A stretch of DNA of 30,936 nt from assembly GCA_030248135.1 (NCBI GenBank), contig JASANC010002630.1, forward strand, positions 1 to 30,936, given 5' to 3'. A program made the position numbers and the translations under genes. Below are positions 20,750-30,936 of the stretch, in pieces. How positions within the stretch are numbered: position 1 is the first letter of the stretch; every line of letters begins with the position of its first letter. Under the pieces are notes generated by a model. The model made no database searches. It saw nothing but the letters and a program-made list of their open reading frames with translations, and had not been told where the DNA came from. This DNA is from Theristus sp. LFF4_11. Its lineage: Eukaryota; Nematoda; Chromadorea; Monhysterida; Xyalidae.

Positions 20750-22296
20750 TTAAAAGGCGTCCGCCTGGATGTCCCGCTCAATATCCGTGTATCGAAAATA
20801 AAAGTGGTAACCTGGACAAGGCGGAGTGTGGGGTCCCACGGTGGGGGGGACACCGTGGGAAAGAGAAGGGCGTTTGGGCCAGGGGGGAGCCCGGGGGGGG
20901 GGGCGCGGGGGGGTCGCATGGCGGAACGCGGTGCGTTCGAGCTCGTGGACGGGCACGATGCGATGCAGCTGCTGTTGCTCGTCGTACACGTCGATCGTGG
21001 CGTCCGGCAGAAACTGCGCACGGTCGTCGTCCTGTGCAGAAACAGGAACAAAAGCCGTTGTTTGCAAATTCTGGCAAATTATTGAAGTTTGCAGAAAGCA
21101 TGCAATTGTATGTTGGAGAAAATGCACCCATAGAAACACAAACAACGTTGAGAGTTTGTGCATCAACGGCAGATTAGCCGATTCAATTTTGCTGGTGAAT
21201 GTTTCGAAAAGTCTGCATTAATTGACATGACACACTTGAAAAACAAATGAAAAAACGAAATTGTCGCTTGATCTAGACGCCAATACGGGGTTGAATTTTA
21301 AGCGTTTCCAAAAATAATGCAACCACAGCGTACCGTTGGCCATTCATAAATTGGAAACAAGTCTGTGTGCTGCTGAGGGCCTGTCGGTCTCTGACTCGTC
21401 CGTTCCTGTGGCGCACCGTGATTGCGATCGCCAGAACCTGTTGGCTAATTGGTTTTTAATCAGTTTTGCGTTTACTAGCTACTACACTGTTCTTTTTCGA
21501 AGTAGAAACATGATTGCTGCGCCATAAGGCATGATCACTGTTGACAAAGTTCGATATGTTGGCCCTCGATTGATCATTTCATCTGTGCTAACCAAAGCGT
21601 ATGGTATGAAAATCTGCTGCAGCTTTTTTCACCACCAATCGTTTTTATAGTGTACCGCATAATGGTGCAAGTACCAAAAAGACACCCCATTTCCAGTAAA
21701 TGAAGTGAAAGTGACCTTGCGGAGTAGTTCGATAACTGCCGGTATCAAACGCCATCAGCTGCATGAACATTGCGGTGCGTCGGTCCAAGTGCGCGGCCGG
21801 TCGAACCGGGCCGTAACCGCGGTAGCCGCTGTCTAAATCGTAGTGGTGACCGAATAGGCCGTTGCTTTGACGAAAGCCACTGCCAGGTCGACGGTGAAAG
21901 CCCGCCGCGGTCTGCGTGAAGCGGTGCGAGCCCGTTTTGCGCTCGACCAGTAGCCCGCCGCGGGCTGGAAGCGGCGGTAGACGGGGCACAGCGGGCTCGC
22001 GGTAGCTACCGTGGTTTGGGTGAGCCTACCAAGTGTGCACAATGGAATGTACAGTGCGTGGTACTGGATTTGACAATTCAAACGCAAGTCGAAAAAAATA
22101 ATAAAACGCGATTGCAGCCAATCAACACACACCTTAAATGCAACCTGCTTTGGATTTTGCGTTGGAGACACAATGAGAAAACGCTACTCTTAAAAAATTG
22201 CAATTTATCAATCGTGAAACATCAGTCTCCATAAGATTTTTTCACCTTTGTATCCGCGACAATCAGTGCAACAACAGCAATAATGATTTTAGCCAT
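20750..22296 (-). CDS. Secreted protein with TAxFMxLM motif, function unknown
   Basis: No known domain was recognised. Four exons with consistent phases (0, 1, 0): 22296-22246, 22025-21716, 21437-21334, 21031-20750, about 248 residues. Exon 1 is a bare signal peptide, MAKIIIAVVALIVADTK. Exon 2 is Gly/Arg/Tyr/His-rich and ends with LDRRTAMFMQLM and SYRTTPQ, resembling MDPKTAFFMDLM and AYRAT in the secreted gene at 11333-12976. Exon 3 is hydrophilic and ends FPIYEWPT. Exon 4 begins DDDRAQFLPDATIDVYDEQQ, turns Pro-rich over G-runs in the plus strand (20840-20910), and stops at 20750. The G-runs make the frame of the last 60 residues uncertain. Both secreted proteins are of about 250 residues, suggesting a divergent family. 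Confidence 0.6.
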
Positions 22297-22585
22297 GGTA
22301 AACATTTTCCGGGACTTTCAGCACATTTTGATTCGAAGGTCTCATTGGTAAAAAAGGCTTCGTTTTTTACCATAACCCATACATTGATTGATTGAATTAT
22401 TAGGTTTTTCTAGTTATTTTACAACTGTCTAATTTTTTCAACCAAATGAGCGCAGTAAAAGTGTTTTCACCAACTGAACGATTTCATAACATACATAAAT
22501 GCTATCAGTTTGCGTATACTATTTTTCGATCTTACTGGTAAAATGTTCAGGTCAGACACATTGCACGCGCTTGTTAAATGCAATT

Positions 22586-22735
22586 TCAGACTCGAAAACA
22601 ACTAGCACCACAGAACGTTTCTATTTCACCATTTAAAACAAAGTTTAGGGTAACAGAAAATCCCCAGACATTTTTTTGCAACAACAAACAAGTGAACAAA
22701 CAATACAATCCTATTGAGACCATCAATTTTGCCAT
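22586..22735 (-). CDS. Possible small ORF or alternative first exon with signal peptide
   Basis: A 49-codon frame starting MAKLMVSIGLYCLFTCLLLQ, a good signal-peptide profile that resembles the first exons at 22296 (MAKIIIAVV) and 12976 (MCKLMIF). It lies 440 bp upstream of the secreted gene at 20750-22296. It may be an alternative first exon, the start of a lost paralog, or chance. No convincing donor was chosen. Confidence 0.3.
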   Translation of the reverse strand: MAKLMVSIGLYCLFTCLLLQKNVWGFSVTLNFVLNGEIETFCGASCFRV

Positions 22736-22906
22736 GGCCAAGATTGGATGAATGCAGGATAAGACAGCGGATTTTGAAATACATGGTTTGACTGAAATGA
22801 TCTTCAGATTTTCAAAAAAACTACCGTAAATGTTGCTGAGCGCTATTTGTAATGCCGTTCAAGATCGCTTCAACAGCAAATGCAGCAGACAGTCTCATTT
22901 CTTCAC

Positions 22907-25900
22907 TCAATCACTATCACTCTCAGTGCGCGACTCCGTGTGCGCTTTGTATTCGTGATGTGTCGTCTGCTTGTTCATTGGTCTGATCACAGCGCCGCTA
23001 CGCACGCTGATTCGCGGTTTCGTCAACGTCAGATGCGCCGTTTGCGTGTTCCACTCGGGGCCAATCGGATGGCGGACGCTCGCCTCGAAATCGGCGACGC
23101 TCCTGAATGGGAACGGCAGCTGGTGCACCTGCTGCGCGCGTATGGACTCGTTGCACCGCTCGCTGATCACCACCGTCGGCAGGTGACGGTCACGACGCGG
23201 GGCGCACGGTGCACGCACGACGAACCTGTGCACACAACGGCTGGTCACTGTGGGCATAGGCCACTGGCGCAACAAAGTGAACCTGGGCACACAACGCCTG
23301 GTCACTGTGGGCATAGGCCACTGGCGCAACAAAGTGAACCTGTGCACGCAACGCCTGGTCACTGTGGGCATATGCCACTGGCGCAACAAAGTGAACCTGT
23401 GCACGCAACGCCTGGTCACTGTGGGCATATGCCACTGGCGCAACAAAGTGAACCTGGGCACACAACGCCTGGTTACTGTGGGCATATGCCACTGGCGCAA
23501 CAAAGTGAACCTGGGCACACAACGCCTGGTCACTGTGGGCATATGCCACTGGCGCAACAAAGTGAACCTGGGCACACAACGCCTGGTCGCTGTGGGCATA
23601 GGCCACTGGCGCAACAAAGTGAACCTGGGCACACAACGCCTGGTCACTGTGGGCATATGCCACTGGCGCAACAAAGTGAACCTGTGCACGCAACGCCTGG
23701 TCACTGTGGGCATATGCTCACTGGCGCAACAAAGTGAACCTGGGCACACAACGCCTGGTCACCGTGGGCATAGGGTCCACTCGTGCAACAAAGTGAACCT
23801 GGGCATCACAACGCCTGGTCACTGCCGGCATACGCCACTGGCGCAACAAAGTGAACCTGGGCACCCAACGCCTGGTCACTGTGGTCATATGCCACTTGCG
23901 CAACAAAGTTATCCTGTGGAGTCAACGCCTGGTCACTGTGGGCATAGGCCACTGGCGCAACAAAGTGAACCCAGGCACACAACGCCTGGTCACTGTGGGC
24001 ATATGCCACTGGCGCAACAAAGGAACCTTGGCACACAACGCCTGGTCACTGTGGGCATAGGCCACTGGCGCAACAAAGTGAACCCAGGCACACAACGCCT
24101 GGTCACTGTAGGCATAGGCCACTGGCGCAACAGAGCTGAACCTGGGCACACAACGCCTGGTCACTGTGGGCATATGCCACTGGCGCAACAAAGTGAACCT
24201 GTGCACGCAACGCCTGGTCACTGTGGGCATATGTCACTGGCGCAACAAAGTGAACCTGGGCACGCAACGTCTGGTAACTGTGGGCATCTCCCACTGGCGC
24301 AACCAAGTGAACCCGAAAAGGGGGGCATATGCCACTGGCGCAACGCAGTGAACCTGGGCACTCAACGGCGGGGGGGGCCGCGCAACGCCGTGGTCACAGA
24401 GGGCTTATGCCACTACCGCAACAAAGCGAACCTGCACACAACGCCTGGTCACTGTGGGCATCCATGGCCAAGTCTGTGCATGCAACGCCCGGTCACTGCG
24501 GGCATATGCCACTGGCGCAAAGTGAACCTGGGCAACACACCGCCTGGTCACTGTGGGCATATGCCACTGGCGCAACAGAGCGAACCCTGTGCACGCAACG
24601 CCTGGTCACTGTGGGCATATGCTACCGGCGCAACAAAGTGAACCTGTGCATGCAACGCCTGGTCACTGTGGGCATATGCCACTGGCGCAACAAAGTGAAC
24701 CCGGGCACCCAACGCCTGGTCACTGTGGGCATATGCCACTGGCGCAACAAAGTGAACCTGTGCACGCAACGCCTGGTCACTGTGTAGGCATAGGCCACTG
24801 GCGCAACCAAGTGAACCTGTGCACACAACGCCTGGTCACTGTAGGCATATGCCACTGGCGCAACAAAGTGAACCTGGGCACACAACGCCTGGTCACTGTG
24901 GGCATATGCTACTGGCGCAACAAAGCGAACCTGTGCACGCAACGCCTGGTCACTGTGGGGCATAGGCCACTGGCGCAACAAAAGTGAACCTGTGCACGCA
25001 ACGCCTGGTCACTGTGGGCATATGCCACTGGTGCAAAAAAGTGAACCTGTGCACACAACGCCTGGTCACTGTGGGCATATGCCACTGGCGCAACAATGTG
25101 AACCCGGGCACACAACGCCTGGTCACCGTGGGCATATGCTGCGGCACTGGCGCAACAATGTGAACCTGCGCACACAACGCCTGGTCACCGTGGGCATATG
25201 CCACTGGCGCAAAAAGCGAACCGTGCACGCAACGCCCGGTCACTGTGGGAAATGCCACTGGCGCAACAATGTGAACTGGGAATAAACGCGGCAGAATGCC
25301 ACTGGCGCAACAAAGTGAAGGAGAAGGGGGAATGCCACTGGCGCAACAAAGTGAACCTGTGCACGCAACGCCTGGTCACTGTGGGCATATGCCACTGGCG
25401 CAACAAAGTGAACCTGTGCACGCAACGCCTGGTCACTGTGGGCATATGCCACTGGCGCAACAATGTGAACCTGTGCACACAACGCCTGGTCACCGTGGGC
25501 ATATGCCACTGGCGCAATAATGTGAACCTGGGCACACAACGCCTGGTCACTGTGGGCATATGCCACTGGCGCAACAATGTGAACCAAAGCACACAACGCC
25601 TGGTCACTGTGGGCATATGCCACCGGCGCAACAAAGTGAACCTGTGCACACAACGCCTGGTCACAGTGGCTTGTCACTGGCGCAACAAAGTGAACCTGTG
25701 CACACAACGCCTGGTCAGGGGGCATATGCCACTGGCGCAACAAAGTGAACCTGTGCACACAACGCCTGGTCACTGTGGGCATATGCCACTGGCGCAACAA
25801 AAGCGAACCTGTGCACGCAACGCCTGGTCGCTGAGGGGATATGCGCACTGGCGCAACAAAGTGAACCTGTGCACACAACGCCTGGTCACTGTGGGCATAT

Positions 25901-28900
25901 GCCACTGGCGCAACAAAGTGAACCGTGTGCACGCAACGCCTGGTCACCATAGTCATGTACCACTGGAGCAACAGAGTGAACCTGTGGCAAGAGTGCACGC
26001 ACAACGTGAACCATAAGTGGCATGCACCACCTGTGGTTCATCCATGTATAACTATAGTCGTACTGCAAAGTCTAACAAAAGCAACCAAACCGTTTCTTGT
26101 TTCGGCGCTTTTTGGCCGAATCCGGGTCAATGTTCTGACCGGCCCAATCGCCCCAGCCGGGCAGGCTCAAGTCCACGTCCTGCGGTTTCTCGGCCTGTGC
26201 CTGTGCCTCCTTTTTCGGCCGTGAACTCCGCAACGACTTCGTCGTCTGCGAACGCTTCAGCCAGCAGCGCCGCTTGACTCTGCTTGGTGCCGTCTTCTTG
26301 CTCTGATAGGGGTCCAAAACGTGAATGTTACAAAGAATGGCCAGGACATAAATTAGTGACTTTTCCATTCATGAAAGGCAAATCTCAGCGTTAGCTTTGC
26401 TTCAAATTCATGAACGCACGCGTCTTACTGTGTGCAGCAATCAATACAATCTGAGTTTGATGCCATCAGCAAGCGGAGCAGCGAACAAAAAACCAACCGG
26501 CGTCAATCACCACCGGCACAGTGGCACAATCGGCCGTCAGTAATTTCGTCGGATCGATCATTGATTGGTCTGCGTGGTCTGTTGCATTGTTATGGCTGAC
26601 ACTGTTGTGATCGTGGCGATGTGTCAGATGAGCGTCGCTGCGCTGCTCAACTGCGGCCCGTTTACGCTGTTTCGCTGGCGCCGTTTTCTTGACTTCATCG
26701 TTTCCATCCACGGTTTGGTCTCCACTTGCTGCCACGTCGCCCGGCGCTCCAATCGTTCATCGATCAGAGAGTCTTCCGAGTCGTCCTGAACATTTTTCAG
26801 AAACTTGTTAATGGTTTTTTTCAGAAACTTTTGTGGATATTGTTTCATTATTGCCTGATTGAAACAACGCATTCCGCAGAGTACCGATTACCCGATTCCG
26901 CAGAGTACCGTTTCAACTGTATTGGGTCTTAGGCGGTCATCTTTTCCAAGTTTCACTTTCACTTTCACTTCAACCAATCAATGAAACTGATTTCAAATTT
27001 TAACGCTCATTTCTAATCGGCTGCGGAAACAGTCAGCAAAATGTGTGATAGACATAAACTGAGCTCAGTGACAGAACATTGAACAAAATCAAATTGGACA
27101 GTCCAAATACCCACCTGTTCGTCCAGCTCTGAATTGTCATCTTCACTGCACTGATCCAAGTCACTCAAATGTAGCACTTGATCGTCATTGACAACTGTTT
27201 TATTTGAATTCAACTTTCGCTTGCCGCCTTTCCTCGATTTTTCGACTCTGCATTGTTCCTGCTGTTGCTGTTGCCTTGCAACCTTCACCAGACGCTGCAG
27301 CAAATCAAACAATCCATCAATGTTATCAACAAAGTCTGTGTCTTCATTGATTTCATCTTTCGACGATTCATTTGTGGTGTCGTTTCGTGACTTTGTCTCT
27401 TCGCCGACCGTTTCTTTCGCTTTGTCTTTTTGATTTTGACGTTGCTTGATTTTCGAGCGTTTCGAATCGGCCGGGTTTGATGTCTCGTTTTCGACTGACG
27501 TTTCTTGGGAAATTTCGATTAAAAAGTTTCAGCCGTTTCAGCCGACTTTCATGTGATCGTTCCGTGGCTTCGTGTTGCCCTTCTTCGGCGTTTGAGTTGG
27601 CGCTTTCGTTTCTAAGACGCCCCGCGATCCAACGTAGTTCCGTCACATCAGGTACGCCCAATGTCCAATCGTTTTTCAAATTAATTGCACCAACTGGGAG
27701 CGAGTCGTCGCCGTGGCTCGCGTCATCAGGTGAAACCGCCTGTTTCTGCAGGAAGCTGACTCTGGAGTTTCGCCGCAAACTTTTGCGCAGCCACGGATTC
27801 GATCCTCGAGTTTTCCGAGAGAAACGCCAACTGCTGCTTGCTGGCCCATTGCTTCGTCTGCTGCTTCTCCGTCATCAAGGGTTCCTGAATGAATGTGGCA
27901 ATGAAGTACAGTCGAATAGACTAGTAAACAATCAGCTGACTGGTTGCTTTTCAGGTCGGCGCACTGATTGGCTTAACCACCTCAGCATGCCAGATTGAAA
28001 TATCAGAATGCAAAAATTGCGCAGGGTTTATTTACAGTTTGACTAAAAGGAGACAAAAAACCAAAACAAGCATTTCGTTGAATGTCGAGGTTTGCTAAAA
28101 TTTTGACGTTTGAGAAACATTTGCGATTGATCATTAAAAGTTGATTTGAAAAGTCCAAGCACGTAACACAGAACAACAGTTGGAAGATCAAGGTTCTGCA
28201 GGACAATGTGAGCGGTCTGCACAAGCACACGATACCTGGTGAGCGTGTCCTGTTCAGTGTCAGAGTGGCTGTCTTCACTGGTCGTCCCGGACGCAGCAGG
28301 CGTCTTCGCACTCCGTTGCCTGGCCTCTCTCAGATGTTGCTGCAGTTGCTCACGGAGTACAGGGTTGTGGCGGGGGTGCTGTCGCAGACCCTTTCGCCCA
28401 TTTACCCGTGCCACGATGCCGCAGTGAGGCACGTTCCCGCAAACAATGCAACCCATAGTTAGAGTTGATGTTTGCAGTTTGATGGATGTTTGTTTGAACC
28501 TGTCACTTTTTGCGTGGAATATAGAGCACGCGAAATTTCGAATTGGAGTACGAACAACGAATGATATCGGGTCGGGCTTGGTTGAAATCAAATACGCCAT
28601 TTGTGGCTGATTATGTTTTCTTTTAACTTCGATCCCTTGTTTTTTACGTTTCGCGTTTTCTGTATCCTGCGATAAAAATGACAGGTTCAAAACAAACACA
28701 CTGTGGAATCTCATGATTATTTTGTTGCGTGGTGGTGGTCAGTCATTGACTAGTTGGCGCATCATGTTGCCCTTGTTGTTGCACAAAATGCCACGTGAAT
28801 AGAATCTATTTCGATACCAGATGCAACTACTGGTGATTGGTTGTTGATTTCTGGGCAGACATTGCTGTGGATGTGGAGCTTGTCCAGTCTTGCACAGAAT

Positions 28901-30936
28901 GCATGCATCACGAGATCGCCAACCAATCAGCTGGTAGCATGTGCTATCGAAATAGAGATTGTAAACAAAGAACAACATGCGACCGACACACCTGAATGCG
29001 GTCACGTTCAAGCAGCTCCAGACGCTCCAACGCAGCAGCGGGATCCCTCGTTTTCAGCGCGTCAAACTCCTTCAGTAGCTCTTTTTGACGGTGTTTCTTC
29101 TGGACGGCGATGGAATCTGGAATTCAAAAAAACTTACACGCACGCACAAACACACTGGCACCGCATGCGCTGTATCACACAGCGTGCGAGTGTGTGTACG
29201 TATGTGGTCTTTGTCACATTCATAAGTCCACCGTCATAAAGCACCAATTAGACTGCATGACTGCTGACTAAAACAGATCAAAATAAAAAACGACGCACTG
29301 TTTGTTCTTGATTTTACGCCACCCGTCGGAAATTTCTCCTCTTGTTTACTCAATAGCAGGCGCATCCTACGTAGCTCCGCTAATTTCTGTTTTGCCTGCA
29401 CATTACAGGTTTTTTAGAACTCGATTTCAGTTTAGGAGATTTTCATTCAGTCAGACACTATAAAATAGACTTTAGCTTTTATCTACTGCAAGACACTGAT
29501 TGTAACTTTTTCTGCTAAACAATGCGTTCGCTTTGTCTTAATCAAAGACAGCCAATGAATGACCCGGCTTTTTACCTCCGATAAGCTCATCGCCTTCACA
29601 ATCTCACGCTCCGCTTCTGTCAAAAGCTCGCCATTCTGCAAATTGTTTTTGCTCGACTGCAGTATGTTGGCCGTCTCGATTTCCAAGCGTGTACGGGGCT
29701 GAACGAAGTTTTTGCAGTTTTCAAAAATAAACAATTGAAAACACTTACTGAACCGGTAAATAAAAAATATACTCCGTCGAATTCAAGCGTTTTGGTTAAA
29801 ATTATCCAATTCAGCATTTGTCTGTGTCATGCATTTAGAAAATTTTTGTTCTCGCTTTTGTTGTTTGGATATAAGTTGATATTTTTTAAAGGAAACACAT
29901 TTTTCCGTTTTTTTTTAATTTCTAGGTGCCAGCATGTTGTAGCACCACAATAAGCAGTAATCACAGCTTTTTTATCGGGCAACAAGCTTCACTGGATTTG
30001 CGGCAACCCGTTCAATCCAACCATGAAAACAGCCAATCACCGTTGACCTTCGAGTCACTGTTTTCACTGCACAACACACACACACACACCTGTATCTGCT
30101 GTATCGCAATTTGCTCCGCTGCTGTTTTCGGAAAGAACGGCTGTTGATTTAGTGGGAATTCAAGATGTTCAGCCTATAAATAACAAACAAACAGTGAAAA
30201 CTACAACAAACAAACTGCATAAAACTGGATCAGACTCGGTGCAGTACCAATCGATTGTGCTGACAATGTCCTCCCACTTATCAAGTCTTCTTCCATGTGC
30301 TTCGTACGCCAACTGACGTTCAATCTGAAATATTCAAGATCAGTTTTGCACGACTGGTTCACTCATCTAGAACTTTTCGCTCAGATATTCTGAAAACAAA
30401 TTCGCACAATACAAGTTCTAGTCTGAAGACGCTGTATCCCGTTTTACAACAGTAATGTTGTAGTGGGCAGTCACAAACAAACAAATACACACACAAGCAT
30501 GGGCCGACATGTGCGCTGCTGTATCGTCATTTTTATTCAGTGTATCGCCTTAATAAAACCAGTTTCATGCTTAACGTGGCAATTCAAAATTATTGAAGTG
30601 ATCCGAGTCCGTGAGATGACCCAACAGCCCTTGGGAAATTATGAAGTTTCTGTTCTGCGTCAGCAAAGGCAGGTGTCTTATCAAAAGCGAGCAGAATAAT
30701 ATCGCGTGTGTGTGCCTGTGTGTTTGTGATTGCGCAACAACACCACTGTGTAGCAGAGCTGAGAGCGCATCGTCTTCAGACCAGGACTTTCAGCTTTATT
30801 GTTGTTTTCTGCAACGGAACCACATGAGAAGCAACGGAAATAACGCCAGGACCGTTTGCTTTGCTTGTGCAGCGGCGTGTGCAGCGTGCGTGTGTCCCTC
30901 CTTGTTTTCGCCAGTTTTCAGCGAATGCTTCAGAGT
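22907..30936 (-). CDS. UTP14: UTP14, small-subunit processome component, frame-broken and 5'-incomplete
   Basis: UTP14 activates the Dhr1/DHX37 helicase during 18S rRNA maturation in the nucleolus. Exons recognised: 30324-30248 (KWEDIV), 30173-30090 (AEHLEFPLNQ), 29698-29576 (PRTRLE..., AMSLSE), 29395-29299 (AELRRMR), 29116-28992 (KEFDALKTRDPAAALERLE), about 28436-28236 (ERASLRHRGTGKWAKG), parts of 27884-27115, 26785-26498 (KPWM...), 26302-26091 (AEAFADDEVVAEF then DVDLSLPGWGDW), and 23225-22907 (HLPTVVI, PFPF, GPEWNTQ, stop). These follow UTP14 order end to end. A possible further exon lies at the right edge (about 30845-30936). Single-base corrections are needed at several places (see findings), so it may be a pseudogene or contain sequence errors. 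The terminal exon is intact. Intron 23226-26090 holds the satellite; its phase-2 join gives RFVVRAP, as the family requires. Confidence 0.85.
23219..26030. repeat. 57-bp satellite array, about 48 copies, inside the last UTP14 intron
   Basis: Tandem units of exactly 57 bp, for example GTGAACCTGGGCACACAACG followed by CCTGGTCACTGTGGGCATAT and GCCACTGGCGCAACAAA. Two main subtypes differ at CTGGGCACAC versus CTGTGCACGC and ATATGCC versus ATAGGCC. Most units are over 90% alike. The units near 24300-24480 and 25200-25330 are degenerate or truncated, with G-run insertions. As 57 = 19 codons, all frames remain open over hundreds of codons; the resulting frames (up to 463 codons) are not taken as genes. 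The array fills nearly all of the 2.87-kb intron. Confidence 0.97.
26871..26910. repeat. 24-bp direct repeat in a UTP14 intron
   Basis: ATTCCGCAGAGTACCG occurs at 26871-26886 and 26895-26910. A (TTTCAC)3 run follows at 26951-26970. Confidence 0.9.
30076..30090. repeat. (CA)n microsatellite at a UTP14 splice donor
   Basis: A short CA run on the plus strand forms the GTGTGTGTG donor of the 30173-30090 exon. Another CA/TG-rich stretch lies at about 29140-29205 in the intron. Confidence 0.8.

Noticed and set aside
20826..21221. Plus-strand Gly/Arg-rich frames
   Set aside because: Antisense to the last exon of the secreted gene and driven by G-runs; the minus-strand frame fits the exon phases.
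23250..24641. Open frame of 463 codons and many overlapping frames over 23200-26000
   Set aside because: They are translations of the 57-bp satellite, which is open in several frames on both strands because 57 is a multiple of three; the stretch is an intron of UTP14.
23219..26030. CRISPR-like array
   Set aside because: Units are contiguous 57-bp tandem copies with no unique spacers, in a eukaryotic intron.
28043..28457. Separate protein starting MGCIVCGNVPHCG
   Set aside because: The first bases are the UTP14 ERASLRHRGTGKWA segment read in another frame, so a distinct cysteine-rich protein is unlikely.

Overview
The window is invertebrate-type metazoan nuclear DNA. Genes are split by short GT-AG introns (about 50-470 bp), there is a tRNA-derived SINE, and the recognisable proteins are animal families (a testis-specific-type kinase, a DHHC palmitoyltransferase, an equilibrative nucleoside transporter, the ribosome-biogenesis factor UTP14). 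Species cannot be named from the sequence. No prokaryotic or viral gene was recognised. All exon models were made by eye from splice signals, reading phase and family motifs.

Layout. Every supported multi-exon gene lies on the minus strand, so the 5' ends are to the right. From left to right: the 5' end of an ENT-family nucleoside transporter (55-623, running off the left edge); a gene-poor block of G/C-run and A/T-run repeats (about 650-5340); a seven-exon TSSK-like kinase (5348-8021) with a full SINE in one intron; a six-exon DHHC palmitoyltransferase (8388-10886); a five-exon His-rich secreted protein (11333-12976); a 1.6 kb foldback element whose arms are 15-bp tandem arrays (13330-14945); a small five-exon secreted protein with a 24-nt microexon (15371-16410); a repeat-rich gap with a possible hAT transposase relic (17540-17852); a second foldback element of 2 kb with almost identical 0.67-kb arms (18621-20587); a four-exon secreted protein (20750-22296); and UTP14 (22907 to beyond the right edge). 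The last UTP14 intron is almost entirely a 57-bp satellite of about 48 copies.

How it fits together. The genes are functionally unrelated: membrane transport, kinase signalling, protein lipidation, rRNA processing and three secreted proteins of unknown role. They share an orientation but show no sign of a pathway. The most notable features are structural. Two independent foldback elements have inverted arms built of short tandem repeats. The satellite unit carries a copy of the 3' splice-site sequence of the intron it fills. The UTP14 copy needs several one-base corrections to read through conserved segments, while the kinase, palmitoyltransferase and secreted genes read in phase without any.
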